A stretch of 64,000 nucleotides of DNA, from the NCBI RefSeq assembly GCF_019104725.1, contig NZ_JAHRXF010000002.1, positions 124,001 through 188,000 of the forward strand, in the 5' to 3' direction. The position numbers and the translations under genes were made by a program. Positions 19,296-28,231 of the stretch are shown here, one piece after another. This stretch comes from Streptomyces corallincola (GTDB lineage Bacteria; Actinomycetota; Actinomycetes; Streptomycetales; Streptomycetaceae). Within the stretch, counting starts at the first letter, position 1, and each line of letters opens with the position of its first letter. The notes below the pieces were generated by a model. That model was not told the origin of the DNA, ran no database searches, and was given only the letters and a program-made list of their open reading frames with translations.

Positions 19296-20111
19296 GTGTG
19301 CGGGCGGTATGCGGCCAGTCGGGGGGTCGGGGAGTTGGCCGGGGTTTTCGGGGTTGAGCGGTGGGAGCCCGAGGAGGCGCTCGCGCCCGATTACAACGTG
19401 GCGCCGACCAAAGAGGTGTACGCCGTCCTCGACCGCCCGCTGAAGGACAGCGCGGACCCGCGCCCTGTGCGTCAACTGCGCAGGCTGAAGTGGGGACTTG
19501 TGCCGTCGTGGGCCAAGACGCCCGAGGGGGCGGCGCGGATGATCAACGCGCGGGCCGAGACGGTGCACGAGAAGCCGTCGTACCGCCGGGCGTTCGCCGC
19601 GCGGCGCTGCGTTCTGCCCGCCGACGGGTACTACGAGTGGGTCACCGGGACGCAGGAGCGGGAGCTGGAGGTGGAGGGGCGCAAGAAGCGTCCCCGGAAG
19701 CAGCCGTACTTCGTACTGCCCGCCGACGGCTCGGTGTTCGCGATGGCGGGGCTGTACGAGTTCTGGCGGGACCGGACACTGCCCGACGACCATCCGTCGG
19801 CCTGGTGGGCGACCTGCTCGGTGATCACCACCGAGGCCGAGGACACCCCGTTGGCCGTGGCGCCCGCCGAAGGGCCCCGCTCGCTGGCCGACATCCACCC
19901 CCGCATGCCCCTGATGCTCACCCCGGACCGCTGGGACGACTGGCTCGACCCCCGCCACACCGACCCCGGCGCGCTCAGGGAACTCCTCGCCCCGCCGCCC
20001 ACCGGCCTGATGCGCGCCTACCCGGTCTCCACCGCCGTCAGCAACGTCCGCAACGAGGGCCCCGAGCTGTTGAAGGAGCTGGAGGGACCCGAAGAGGGCA
20101 CCCTGTTCTGA
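19296..20111 (+). CDS. SOS response-associated peptidase (SRAP; HMCES/YedK)
   Basis: This encodes 271 residues. The start decides the chemistry: GTG 19296, with GGAGG eight bases upstream, makes Cys the second residue (MCGRY), and Met removal exposes Cys2, which forms the thiazolidine link to abasic DNA. The other catalytic residues, Asn84 (MINARAET), Glu114 (GYYEW) and His201 (IHPRMP), are in place. SRAP proteins shield abasic sites in single-stranded DNA. A longer in-frame ORF from 19224 would bury Cys2 and is rejected. A hydrolase gene follows after 36 bp on the same strand. Confidence 0.93.
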   Translation: MCGRYAASRGVGELAGVFGVERWEPEEALAPDYNVAPTKEVYAVLDRPLKDSADPRPVRQLRRLKWGLVPSWAKTPEGAARMINARAETVHEKPSYRRAFAARRCVLPADGYYEWVTGTQERELEVEGRKKRPRKQPYFVLPADGSVFAMAGLYEFWRDRTLPDDHPSAWWATCSVITTEAEDTPLAVAPAEGPRSLADIHPRMPLMLTPDRWDDWLDPRHTDPGALRELLAPPPTGLMRAYPVSTAVSNVRNEGPELLKELEGPEEGTLF

Positions 20112-20147
20112 GCGGTCCGGGGCCGTCGTCCCGTCTACGGTGTTCCG

Positions 20148-20789
20148 GTGACCCCTCTCCCTCCCACCGAGACCGTCGAGACCCCCGCCGGTACCGCCCG
20201 CGTCACCTGGCACCGGGCCCCCGCCGCCCGGCTGGTGCTCGCGCTGAGTCACGGGGCGGGGGGTGGCATCGAGGCGCGCGATCTCGACGTGATCGCCCGC
20301 GTCCTGCCCGCGCACGGGGTCACCGTCGCCCTCGTCGAGCAGCCCTGGCGGGTCGCCGGGAAGAAGGTCGCGCCCGCGCCGAAGACGCTGGACGTGGGGT
20401 GGCGCGGGGTGTGGCCGGTGCTTGCCGGGCGCGGGTTGCCGGTGGTGTCCGGCGGGCGGAGTGCCGGAGCCCGTGTCGCCTGCCGTACCGCCACCGAGCT
20501 GGGCGCGCACGCCGTGCTCGCGCTGAGCTTCCCGCTGCACCCGCCGGGCCGCCCGGAGAAGTCCCGCGCGGCCGAACTCCTGGGCGTGGAACGGCCCGTA
20601 CTCGTCGTACAGGGCGCCAACGACCCGTTCGGGCGGCCCGGGGAGTTCCCCGAGGGTGACTTCCGCCTCGTCCCCGTCCCCGACGCCGATCACGGGTTCG
20701 CCGTGGGGAAGCGGGCGGCGACCGGGCAGGAACGCGCGCTGGAGATCGTCGCGGAGGCCGTCGCCGGGTGGGCCGTGTCGCTCGGGTGA
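20148..20789 (+). CDS. Alpha/beta hydrolase family protein
   Basis: The 213-residue protein carries a plausible triad: Ser105 in GGRSAGAR, Asp159 in QGANDPFG and His182 in PDADHGF. An oxyanion-type SHGAGGG lies at residues 34-40. This is the small alpha/beta hydrolase group related to KANL3/Tex30 and dienelactone hydrolases. GTG 20148 starts 36 bases after the SRAP gene, so the two are probably one transcript. There is no signal peptide. Substrate unknown. Confidence 0.87.
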   Translation: MTPLPPTETVETPAGTARVTWHRAPAARLVLALSHGAGGGIEARDLDVIARVLPAHGVTVALVEQPWRVAGKKVAPAPKTLDVGWRGVWPVLAGRGLPVVSGGRSAGARVACRTATELGAHAVLALSFPLHPPGRPEKSRAAELLGVERPVLVVQGANDPFGRPGEFPEGDFRLVPVPDADHGFAVGKRAATGQERALEIVAEAVAGWAVSLG

Positions 20790-20894
20790 CGGTGACGCTC
20801 GGACGGCGGTGACGCTCACATGGCTGCCCCGCCCCACCGTGCTGCCCGCCCCACCGTGTCGCCGCCCAGCCCACCGTGTCGCCCCCGTCGCGCC

Positions 20895-20921
20895 GGGAAT
20901 GCCGGGCCGCCGGGCGCTGTT
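20895..20921 (+). promoter_or_regulatory. Sigma-R-type promoter (sigRp2)
   Basis: GGGAAT at 20895-20900, exactly 18 bases, then GTT at 20919-20921. This matches the sigma-R consensus GGGAAT-N18-GTT. Transcripts from here would include the upstream in-frame start at 20981, allowing the extended sigma-R' form. Confidence 0.88.
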
Positions 20922-20980
20922 GTGCGGGACGTACGTGCCGAACCTAGGCACCCGCGAACCGAGGAGAGGAAGCCCGCCGC

Positions 20981-21199
20981 ATGGGTCCGACCATCTGCCC
21001 GACCGCAGCCCGTGAGCGCACGGGTGGCGAGGCGCTGCGCGCGGCGGCGCCCGAGGTCCGCGGTGACCGCGCTGACCTGGAGTGGACGGTGCTGCACGCG
21101 GCCCGGACCGCTCCCGTTCGAGCGGCGGCGGACACCGGTCGTGTTCTATCCTCCGAAACGAGCGGGACCGGATTCGGCCCCGTCGTGGAGCGCGAGGAG
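20981..21199 (+). other. sigR: In-frame N-terminal extension encoding sigma-R' isoform
   Basis: From ATG 20981, preceded by GAGGAGAGGAAG, the sigR frame is open with 73 extra codons before GTG 21200. In S. coelicolor a sigma-R-dependent transcript yields an unstable N-terminally extended sigma-R'. I recall its extension as 55 residues, so this one would be longer unless an internal start is used. The extension is rich in Ala, Arg, Glu and Thr and has no known domain. Confidence 0.6.
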
Positions 21200-21898
21200 G
21201 TGGGTCCGGTCACTGGGACCGACGCGGGGACCGACAACGGCCAGGCGGAGCTGCCCGAGGGCCGGAACGAGGGTACGGAGAACAAGGCCACGGAGACCGC
21301 CACCGAGCGCAGCGCGCGCTTCGAACGCGACGCACTCGAATTCCTCGACCAGATGTACTCGGCGGCGCTGCGCATGACGCGCAACCCGGCCGACGCCGAG
21401 GACCTGGTGCAGGAGACCTACGCCAAGGCGTACGCGTCCTTCCACCAGTTCCGCGAGGGCACCAACCTCAAGGCGTGGCTGTACCGCATCCTCACCAACA
21501 CCTTCATCAACTCGTACCGCAAGAAGCAGCGCGAACCCCAGCGCAGCGCGGCCGAGGAGATCGAGGACTGGCAGCTCGCGCGGGCCGAGTCGCACATGTC
21601 CACCGGGCTGCGCTCGGCGGAGTCGCAGGCGCTGGACCACCTGCCCGACTCGGACGTGAAGTCGGCGCTGCAGGCGATCCCGGAGGAGTTCCGCATCGCC
21701 GTGTATCTCGCGGACGTAGAGGGCTTTGCGTACAAGGAGATCGCGGACATCATGGGGACACCCATCGGTACGGTGATGTCCCGGCTGCACCGGGGCCGCC
21801 GTCAGCTGCGCGGCATGCTGGAGGACTACGCGCGCGAGCGCGGCCTGGTCCCCGCGGGCGCCGGAGAGTCGGACGAAGCGAAAGGCTCGGGCTCATGA
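21200..21898 (+). CDS. sigR: Thiol-oxidative-stress ECF sigma factor SigR
   Basis: The main form is 232 residues from GTG 21200, which has GGAG nine bases upstream. After a roughly 35-residue charged leader come region 2 ([33 protein letters not shown]) and region 4 ([39 protein letters not shown]). It directs transcription of thioredoxin and mycothiol genes when RsrA is oxidised. The stop overlaps the rsrA start (ATGA), which couples translation of the pair. A sigma-R-type promoter lies 280 bp upstream, giving positive feedback; a constitutive promoter would be expected between. Confidence 0.95.
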   Translation: MGPVTGTDAGTDNGQAELPEGRNEGTENKATETATERSARFERDALEFLDQMYSAALRMTRNPADAEDLVQETYAKAYASFHQFREGTNLKAWLYRILTNTFINSYRKKQREPQRSAAEEIEDWQLARAESHMSTGLRSAESQALDHLPDSDVKSALQAIPEEFRIAVYLADVEGFAYKEIADIMGTPIGTVMSRLHRGRRQLRGMLEDYARERGLVPAGAGESDEAKGSGS

Positions 21899-22197
21899 GC
21901 TGCGGAGAGCCGCACGAGACGGACTGCAGTGAGGTCCTGGACCACCTGTACGAGTTCCTCGACAGCGAAGTGCCGGTCGGCGACCGGGACAAGTTCCAGC
22001 ACCACTTCGAGGAATGCTCCCCGTGCCTGGAGAAGTACGGCCTGGAGCAGGCTGTGAAGAAGCTGGTCAAGCGGTGCTGCGGCCATGACGACGTGCCCTC
22101 CGATCTGCGCGCCAAGGTCATGGGCCGGATCGACCTGATCCGCTCCGGGCAGACCGTCCCCGAGCACGACGTGACGACGGCCTCGCCGGAGGGCTGA
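21895..22197 (+). CDS. rsrA: Zinc-binding redox anti-sigma factor RsrA
   Basis: This encodes 100 residues. The ZAS signature HFEECSPC supplies His37, Cys41 and Cys44, and Cys3, Cys11, Cys61 and Cys62 occupy the positions known from S. coelicolor RsrA. It binds SigR when reduced and Zn-loaded, and releases it on disulfide formation (Cys11 with Cys44 or Cys41). The ATG at 21895 overlaps the sigR stop by four bases, keeping stoichiometry tight. The acidic C-terminal tail is family-typical. Confidence 0.97.
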   Translation: MSCGEPHETDCSEVLDHLYEFLDSEVPVGDRDKFQHHFEECSPCLEKYGLEQAVKKLVKRCCGHDDVPSDLRAKVMGRIDLIRSGQTVPEHDVTTASPEG

Positions 22198-22395
22198 GCC
22201 CCCGGTGCCCCCCGGGCCCTCCCTGCGGCCCCGCCCGCCGCAGGGCCGGGGACCCCGGCCAATCCCCGGAGACCGCCCGCCCGCCGCACGGCCGGGGTTT
22301 CACCCGAATGTGCTAATTCCCCCCGCGCGCGCTCCCGCCGCCCCCACCCCCCGTCCTAGGCTCCGAGCCGGTCGGGCAGGGGCGGGGAGGGCGGT

Positions 22396-23700
22396 ATGGA
22401 GGCGGTGCCGGGGAGAGCGCGGGCCCTGGTGGTCCTGGCCGCCGTGCCGGTCGCGCTCTGCGTCGTGCGGCTGCCCGGCACCCGTACCCCGTGGTGGGCG
22501 CTGGCCCTGCTCGCCGCCGTGTACGCGGCCGGTGAGCGCGGCCTCGGCGCCCGGTTCGGCGGCACCTTCCACCCCGTCCTGCTGGCCGCCGCGTTCCTGC
22601 TCCCCCCGCCCGCCGCCGCCCTCGTCCCGCTCCCGGCCGCGCTGCTCGCCCCCGCCGGGGAGCGGACCGCACCGGTGCGCCGCGTCTGGCGGGCGCTGCG
22701 GCTCGCGCTCGCGGTGGGCGCCGCCTCGCTGACGCACTGGGCGCTGGGCGGCCGGGACGCCGTCGTCGGCCCCGACTTCCCGTACGCCCTGCTGCCCGCT
22801 GCCGCCGCCGTCCCGGCGTTCTGCCTCGCCCTCACCCTGCTCGACGGCGCGATGCGCGTCGCCGCCGAACGGCTGCCGCCGCGCCGGGCCTGGCGCGGGC
22901 TGTTCACCCGCTCGCTCGCCCCGGTCGCCGTGCACGCCCTCGCCGGGCTGATGACGGCCGTCCTGTGGCGCAGTCCCTACGGCCCGCTCTCCGCGCTCCT
23001 CGTGCTGCTGCCGATGGGCGTCTCCTGCTGGGCCTTCGCGCAGTACGACCGCGAACGCGCCGCGCACCGGGCCACCATCCGCGCGCTGGTGCGGGCCGTG
23101 GACATCAAGGACCGCTACACACGCGGCCACGGCGAACGCGTCGGCCGTGCCTCGGTGCTGATCGCCCGTGAACTCGGCCTGGACGACGGGCGGGTGGAGA
23201 CACTGCGGCTCGCCGGGATTCTGCACGACATCGGCAAGCTCGGAGTGCCCACCCGGCTGCTCCGCAAGGACGGCCCGCTCACCCCGGAGGAGCGCCGGAT
23301 CATCGAACTGCACCCCGAGTACGGGCACGAGATGGTGCGCGGCATCTCCTTCCTCGGGGACGCCCGCGCGGCGATCCTGCACCATCACGAACGCCTCGAC
23401 GGCAGTGGCTACCCGTACGGTCTCGCGGGCGAGCAGATCCCCGAGTGCGCGCGGCTGGTCGCGGTCGCCGACGCCTTCGACGCGATGACCTCCACCCGCT
23501 CCTACAGCCGGGGGCGCCCGGTGGAGGCGGCGGTCACCGAACTCCAGCGGTGCGCGGGCACCCACTTCGACCCCCGGATGGTCACCGCGCTGGCCCGCGC
23601 CCTCGCCCGGCACGGCTGGAACCCGGCGGTCACCGCCGACGAGCCCCCGCTGCCCGCACCCCGGCCCCCGTCCCGCGACCCGAGCGGGGCGCACCGGTGA
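22396..23700 (+). CDS. Membrane HD-GYP-type phosphohydrolase
   Basis: The 434-residue protein has five or six membrane helices in residues 10-210, then an HD-GYP domain. Key motifs are HD at 277-278 (LHDIGKLGVP), HPEYGHEMV near 306 and HHHERLDGSGYP at 329-340. The GYP triplet is intact, so cyclic-di-GMP or related cyclic-dinucleotide hydrolysis is plausible. GTGA overlap joins it to the next gene, which has a second, degenerate HD domain. The C-terminal 25 residues are Pro-rich. No GGDEF or EAL gene is adjacent, so the signal molecule is inferred from the family only. Confidence 0.88.
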   Translation: MEAVPGRARALVVLAAVPVALCVVRLPGTRTPWWALALLAAVYAAGERGLGARFGGTFHPVLLAAAFLLPPPAAALVPLPAALLAPAGERTAPVRRVWRALRLALAVGAASLTHWALGGRDAVVGPDFPYALLPAAAAVPAFCLALTLLDGAMRVAAERLPPRRAWRGLFTRSLAPVAVHALAGLMTAVLWRSPYGPLSALLVLLPMGVSCWAFAQYDRERAAHRATIRALVRAVDIKDRYTRGHGERVGRASVLIARELGLDDGRVETLRLAGILHDIGKLGVPTRLLRKDGPLTPEERRIIELHPEYGHEMVRGISFLGDARAAILHHHERLDGSGYPYGLAGEQIPECARLVAVADAFDAMTSTRSYSRGRPVEAAVTELQRCAGTHFDPRMVTALARALARHGWNPAVTADEPPLPAPRPPSRDPSGAHR

Positions 23701-25049
23701 GGGGGCCGGCCCCCCGTCCGGACCGCGCCGCGCACGCCCGCCCGCACCGGCGGCACCCCGCGCGCCGCCCCCGGCCACGCCGGTACTCCACGCGCCGCCC
23801 GCACCGGGACCCCGCCGCCCGTCCCGCCGTGCACCCCCGCCTCGTCCACCTGGCCGCCGCCCTCGTCGCCGTCGGCTGTCTCGCGGGCACCCTGTGGGGC
23901 GGGCTGGTGGAGCGTGAAGTGGCCCTGGCGTTCGGGGCGTTCGTGGTCCTCGGCGAGCTGACACGCTGGAGCGGGGAGCCGGGACACCGGGCCGCTCCGC
24001 TGGGCACCGCCGGGTCGCTGGCGTACGCGCTGGTCGCCGCCGACGCGGGGCGCCCGCTGCACCACGGCCCGGCGCAGGCGGTCACCGTGGTGCTGGCCGC
24101 CTCGCTGCTCGGGGGACTGCCCCAGGTCCGGCGCGGGGGGACCCCGGTGCTCGACCATCTGGCCCGCCGGGTGCTCACCGTGGGGTTCGCCGCCGCCTGC
24201 TGCCAGCCGCTGCGCGCACGGGGCGTACCGGAGGCCTGGAGCGGGACCGCGCAGGCGCTGCTGATCGTCGTGCTCCTGGCGCTCACCGCGCTGTGCGACG
24301 CCCTGCTCGCCGCCGCGCTGGCCCGCGCCCGCCGCCCGTTCGGTGCCGCGCTCCGCGAGGAGCTGCGCGCGCTGCGCGGGATCGGCGCCGCCGTCGGCGC
24401 GACCGGCGCGGTCACCGCACCGGCGGTCGCGGTCGCCGGACTGTGGGCGCTGCCGGTGTTCTGCGTGCCGCTGCTGCTCGCCCAGACGTCCCTGCGGCGG
24501 CACGAGGCGGTCCGCGCCACCTACCGGCAGACCATCGCCTCGCTGGCCCGCGCCACCGAGACGGCCGGCTGCACCCCGGCCGGGCACGCCCGCCGGGTCG
24601 CCGCGCTCAGTGTCGAGGTGGGCCGGGACCTGGGCCTCACCGGCAAGGACCTGACCGTCCTGGAGTACGCGGCGCTGATGCACGACATCGGACAGCTCAG
24701 CCTCGTCGATCCGGTCCCGGGCGGTGCCACCGCCGTGCTGCCCCCGGCCGAGCAGCGCCGTATCGCCCTGCTCGGGGGCGCCGTCGTACGGCAGACCGGG
24801 GTGGACGCGCGGGTCGCCGCCGTGGTCGAGCGGCAGGCCGACCCCGCCGACGGGCAGCCGCTCGCCGCCCGCATCGTACGGACGGTGAACGCCTACGAGG
24901 AGACCGCCCGCCGGGCCGGTCCGGGCGGGCCGCTGAGCGCGCTGGAGGAACTCCGCCTGACCGGGGCGGCGGCGTACGCCCCGGAGGTGGTCGCGGCGCT
25001 GGCCCGCGTGCTGTCCCGAGGGGGTCTGAGTCTGCCCGCTCCGGGGTAA
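23697..25049 (+). CDS. Membrane protein with degenerate HD domain
   Basis: GTG 23697 overlaps the previous stop (GTGA), giving 450 residues; a GTG near 23829 would trim an unusual Arg/Pro-rich leader and is an alternative. Several hydrophobic helices occupy about residues 45-270. The C-terminal domain resembles its neighbour (TPAGHARRVAALSVEVGRDLGL, then MHDIGQLSL), so the HD pair is kept. Where HHExxDGxGYP should be it has VVERQADPADGQPL, so the GYP loop and flanking His residues are missing. It is probably catalytically dead or altered and may act as a partner of the upstream enzyme. Confidence 0.83.
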   Translation: MRGPAPRPDRAAHARPHRRHPARRPRPRRYSTRRPHRDPAARPAVHPRLVHLAAALVAVGCLAGTLWGGLVEREVALAFGAFVVLGELTRWSGEPGHRAAPLGTAGSLAYALVAADAGRPLHHGPAQAVTVVLAASLLGGLPQVRRGGTPVLDHLARRVLTVGFAAACCQPLRARGVPEAWSGTAQALLIVVLLALTALCDALLAAALARARRPFGAALREELRALRGIGAAVGATGAVTAPAVAVAGLWALPVFCVPLLLAQTSLRRHEAVRATYRQTIASLARATETAGCTPAGHARRVAALSVEVGRDLGLTGKDLTVLEYAALMHDIGQLSLVDPVPGGATAVLPPAEQRRIALLGGAVVRQTGVDARVAAVVERQADPADGQPLAARIVRTVNAYEETARRAGPGGPLSALEELRLTGAAAYAPEVVAALARVLSRGGLSLPAPG

Positions 25050-25161
25050 CCCACGGGTAATGAGCGCCCTTCCCGCCGTCCGTGGTTGGATGCGAGGGAA
25101 GAGGGTGTCCGGGGGCATCGAGCCAGCCCACGAGCGGAAACGGAACTGGCAGGCGGGAATC

Positions 25162-26142
25162 GTGAGGATCTTCGGCAAGGGACGGCACCGGCCCTCCGCC
25201 TCCTGGCGGCAGGCCACCGACCGGGCGTTCACGCTCATCGGCGACGGCCGGTACGAGGACGCGGGTGAGCTGCTGACACGGGCGGCCGACCTGGAACCCT
25301 GGCTCGCCGAGTCCTGGTTCAACCTCGCCCTGCTGCACAAGTTCCGGCACGACTGGGAGCAGGCCCGCGCCGCCGGACTGCGCGCGGTGGCCCTGCTGGA
25401 CCGGGAGACCGGCGCCCCCGACTGGTGGAACGTGGGCATCGCCGCGACCGCGCTCCAGGACTGGCCGCTGGCCCGCCGCGCCTGGCAGGCGTACGGCCTG
25501 AAGGTGCCCGGCGGGGCGACCGCCGCCGGGGAACCCCTCGGCATGGATCTGGGCAGCGCGGCCGTACGTCTCTCCCCGGAGGGCGAGGCCGAGGTGGTGT
25601 GGGGACGCAGGCTGGACCCCGCCCGCATGGAGGTGCTGTCGATCCCGCTGCCGTCCTCCGGGCGCCGCTGGGGCGAGGTCGTGCTGCACGACGGTGTCCC
25701 GCACGGCGAGCGCACCACCTCCGACGGGCACGCCTTCCCGGTGTTCGACGAGATCGAGCTGTGGGCGCCCTCCCCGGTGCCGACCTGGGTGGTGCTGCTG
25801 GAGGCGGCCACCGAGGCGGACCGGGACGCGCTGGAACAGCTCGCCGCCGACGCCGGGTTCGCCGCCGAGGACTGGTCGTCCTCGGTGCGGCTGCTGTGCC
25901 GGATGTGCTCGGAGTCGCGGATGCCGTCCGACGAGGGCGACGGCGAGCACCTGGACCCGCACGACCACAGCGAGCCCGGCCACCCCGGCCCGCTCGGCCA
26001 CCGCACCGACGGACGGCTGTGGGTGCCGGAGCGCGAGTGCGGGGTGGCCGCGCCGCCGTCCCTGGTGCGCGGGCTGCTGGACGGCTGGGTCGCCGACAGC
26101 CCCGACTCCCGCGACTGGCGGGACCTCGAAGAGGTCTGCTGA
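25162..26142 (+). CDS. TPR-containing protein
   Basis: This encodes 326 residues from GTG 25162 (VRIFGKGRHRPSASWRQATD). GGGA at 25154-25157 is close, and ATG 25060 upstream would add 34 non-conserved residues. Two TPR-like repeats lie at about residues 15-105 (GRYEDAGELLTRAADLEPWLAESWFNLALLHK). A beta-rich C-terminal half follows, with one Cys pair (LLCRMCSES) and an acidic His-containing linker (DEGDGEHLDPHDHSEPGH). The C-terminal domain was not recognised. It lies between the HD pair and def on the same strand. Confidence 0.8.
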   Translation: MRIFGKGRHRPSASWRQATDRAFTLIGDGRYEDAGELLTRAADLEPWLAESWFNLALLHKFRHDWEQARAAGLRAVALLDRETGAPDWWNVGIAATALQDWPLARRAWQAYGLKVPGGATAAGEPLGMDLGSAAVRLSPEGEAEVVWGRRLDPARMEVLSIPLPSSGRRWGEVVLHDGVPHGERTTSDGHAFPVFDEIELWAPSPVPTWVVLLEAATEADRDALEQLAADAGFAAEDWSSSVRLLCRMCSESRMPSDEGDGEHLDPHDHSEPGHPGPLGHRTDGRLWVPERECGVAAPPSLVRGLLDGWVADSPDSRDWRDLEEVC

Positions 26143-26254
26143 GCCGGTGCCGCTGCCGGGGACCGTGCCCGGCGCGGGCCGTCGGCCCCGTACCCTGTAG
26201 CAGCAGTCCCAGCAGTCTCCCCCCTCATCTTGTGCAGGAAGGCGTACGTCGGTC

Positions 26255-26905
26255 ATGGCGCAGCAGGACACCGATCAGCAGCACGCGGGCGTGCTCCCCG
26301 TGGACGGCGAGGGCTACGTCGTCGATACGGAGGACTGCGAGGGCCGCGAGCAGGCGTGGCGCGAGCGCGGCACCTCCCGGCCGGTCACGGTCGTGGGCAA
26401 CCCCGTGCTGCACACGGAGTGCCGGGACGTCACCGAGTTCGGCCCCGAGCTGGAGCAGCTGGTCGCGGACATGTTCGCCAGCCAGCGCACCGCCGAGGGC
26501 GTGGGTCTGGCCGCCAACCAGATCGGCGTGGACCTGAAGGTCTTCGTCTACGACTGCCAGGACGACGAGGGCACCCGGCACGTCGGCGTGGTCTGTAACC
26601 CCCGGCCGGTCGAGCTGGCCGCCGACCGCCGCCGCCTGGACGACAGCAACGAGGGCTGCCTGTCGGTCCCCGGCGCGTACGCGGCGCTCGCGCGCCCCGA
26701 CTACGCCGAGATCACCGGCCAGGACGAGAAGGGCAACTCGGTCAGGGTGCGGGGCACCGGCTACTTCTCGCGCTGCCTCCAGCACGAGACCGACCACCTC
26801 TACGGCCACCTCTACATCGACCGCCTCTCCAAGCGCGACCGCAAGGACGCGCTGCGGCAGATGGCCGAGAACGAACCGCGCTACCCGGTGGTCGCCAACG
26901 ACTGA
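26255..26905 (+). CDS. def: Peptide deformylase
   Basis: The 216-residue enzyme removes formyl from nascent N-termini. All three signatures are intact: [10 protein letters not shown] at 82-91, EGCLSVPG at 133-140 (metal ligand Cys135) and QHETDH at 176-181 (two His ligands and the catalytic Glu). About 35 extra N-terminal residues precede the usual deformylase start, as in other streptomycete paralogues. The gene ends 37 bases before a 17-bp hairpin. It maps near, but is not co-transcribed with, the initiator tRNA genes. Confidence 0.95.
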   Translation: MAQQDTDQQHAGVLPVDGEGYVVDTEDCEGREQAWRERGTSRPVTVVGNPVLHTECRDVTEFGPELEQLVADMFASQRTAEGVGLAANQIGVDLKVFVYDCQDDEGTRHVGVVCNPRPVELAADRRRLDDSNEGCLSVPGAYAALARPDYAEITGQDEKGNSVRVRGTGYFSRCLQHETDHLYGHLYIDRLSKRDRKDALRQMAENEPRYPVVAND

Positions 26906-26941
26906 CCTCTCCAGGCCGGGACACCGGCCGTCCGAACTGCG

Positions 26942-26978
26942 CCGACGCCCGGCCGGGATCATCCCGGCCGGGCGTCGG
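26942..26978. terminator. def terminator hairpin
   Basis: A perfect 17-bp inverted repeat (26942-26958 with 26962-26978) with a 3-base loop. It separates def from the terpene pair and is followed by GGTCGTTCCC. Confidence 0.75.
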
Positions 26979-27148
26979 TCGTTCCCGTGGTGCTCCGGGA
27001 CCGGACATCCGGGGGTAGTGAATGGAGCAAATCCGTTCCCAGAACGGTCAGTTGTAGTGCTGAATGGGAAGCGCGGGGATACACGACGGCGCACGCCCGG
27101 CTCCACACCGAGGGGTGTGCGCCGCAGGCGGCTGAGAGGGGACTGTTC

Positions 27149-28231
27149 GTGCACGCTTTCTCACACGGCACCACAACGCCGACGGCGGTCGCGGTACCGC
27201 CGTCCCTCGCCCTCCCGTTGATCGAGGACGCCTTTCCCCGGCAGCTCCACCCGTATTGGCCGAAGCTCCAGGAGAAGACCCGCCAGTGGCTCCTGGAAAA
27301 GCGGCTGATGACGCCGGAGAAGGTGCGGGAATATGCCGACAGCCTGTGCTACACGGACCTCATGGCGGGCTACTACCTCGGTGCCCCCGACGAGGTCCTC
27401 CAGGCCATAGCGGACTACAGCGCGTGGTTCTTCGTCTGGGACGACCGTCACGACCGCGACATCGTGCACGGCCGCCCCGCCGACTGGTCGCTGCTGCGCC
27501 GACGCCTGCACGCGGCACTCGACGCGCCCCGGCACCACCTGCACCACCAGGACCCACTGGTCGCCGGGTTCGCGGACAGCGTGCTGCGCCTGGACTCCTT
27601 CCTCCCGGTCACCTGGAACGAGCGTTTCGCCCGCCATTTCCACGAGGTCATCGAGGCGTACGACCGTGAATTCCACAACCGGGTCACCGGTACCGTCCCC
27701 ACGGTCGCGGAATATCTCGCGCTCCGGCGGCTCACCTTCGCCCACTGGATATGGACGGATCTCCTGGAGCCGAGCGCCGGATGCGAACTCCCGGAATCCG
27801 TGCGGAAGAATCCCGCTTTCCGCCGGGCGGCGCTGCTGAGCCAGGAATTCGCCGCCTGGTACAACGACCTCTGTTCCCTGCCCAAGGAAATAGCGGGCGA
27901 CGAGGTCCACAATCTCGGCATCAGTCTCATCACCCATGAGGGGCTGACCCTCGAAGAAGCGGTGCGTGAAGTACGGCGCCGGGTCGAGGAATGCGTCACC
28001 GAATTCCTGGTGGCCGAACGGGACGCCCTCGCGTTCGCCGCGTCGCTCGCCGACGGCACCCCGCGCGGCGACGGACTCGCCGCCGCCGTCCGCGCCTGCG
28101 TCGGCAACATGCGCAACTGGTTCAGCTCCGTCTACTGGTTCCACCACGAGTCCGGCCGCTACATGGTGGACACCTGGGACGACCGCTCCACACCCCCGTA
28201 CGTCAACAACGAAGCAGCAGGTGAGAAATGA
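27149..28231 (+). CDS. Epi-isozizaene synthase
   Basis: This class I sesquiterpene cyclase of 360 residues converts farnesyl diphosphate to (+)-epi-isozizaene. The Mg-binding DDRHD is at residues 98-102 and the NSE motif NDLCSLPKE at about 239-247. The protein is nearly collinear with the S. coelicolor enzyme as I remember it, one residue shorter near the N-terminus. GTG 27149 follows GAGAGGGG with good spacing. Its stop overlaps the start of the P450 gene (ATGA), so synthase and oxidase are co-translated. The 170 bp upstream hold a 15-bp palindrome at 27033-27047. Confidence 0.96.
   Translation: MHAFSHGTTTPTAVAVPPSLALPLIEDAFPRQLHPYWPKLQEKTRQWLLEKRLMTPEKVREYADSLCYTDLMAGYYLGAPDEVLQAIADYSAWFFVWDDRHDRDIVHGRPADWSLLRRRLHAALDAPRHHLHHQDPLVAGFADSVLRLDSFLPVTWNERFARHFHEVIEAYDREFHNRVTGTVPTVAEYLALRRLTFAHWIWTDLLEPSAGCELPESVRKNPAFRRAALLSQEFAAWYNDLCSLPKEIAGDEVHNLGISLITHEGLTLEEAVREVRRRVEECVTEFLVAERDALAFAASLADGTPRGDGLAAAVRACVGNMRNWFSSVYWFHHESGRYMVDTWDDRSTPPYVNNEAAGEK

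Noticed and set aside
23502..26228. Minus-strand frame of 908 codons
   Set aside because: Antisense to the HD-domain and TPR genes; Ser/Arg/Pro-rich shadow without motifs.
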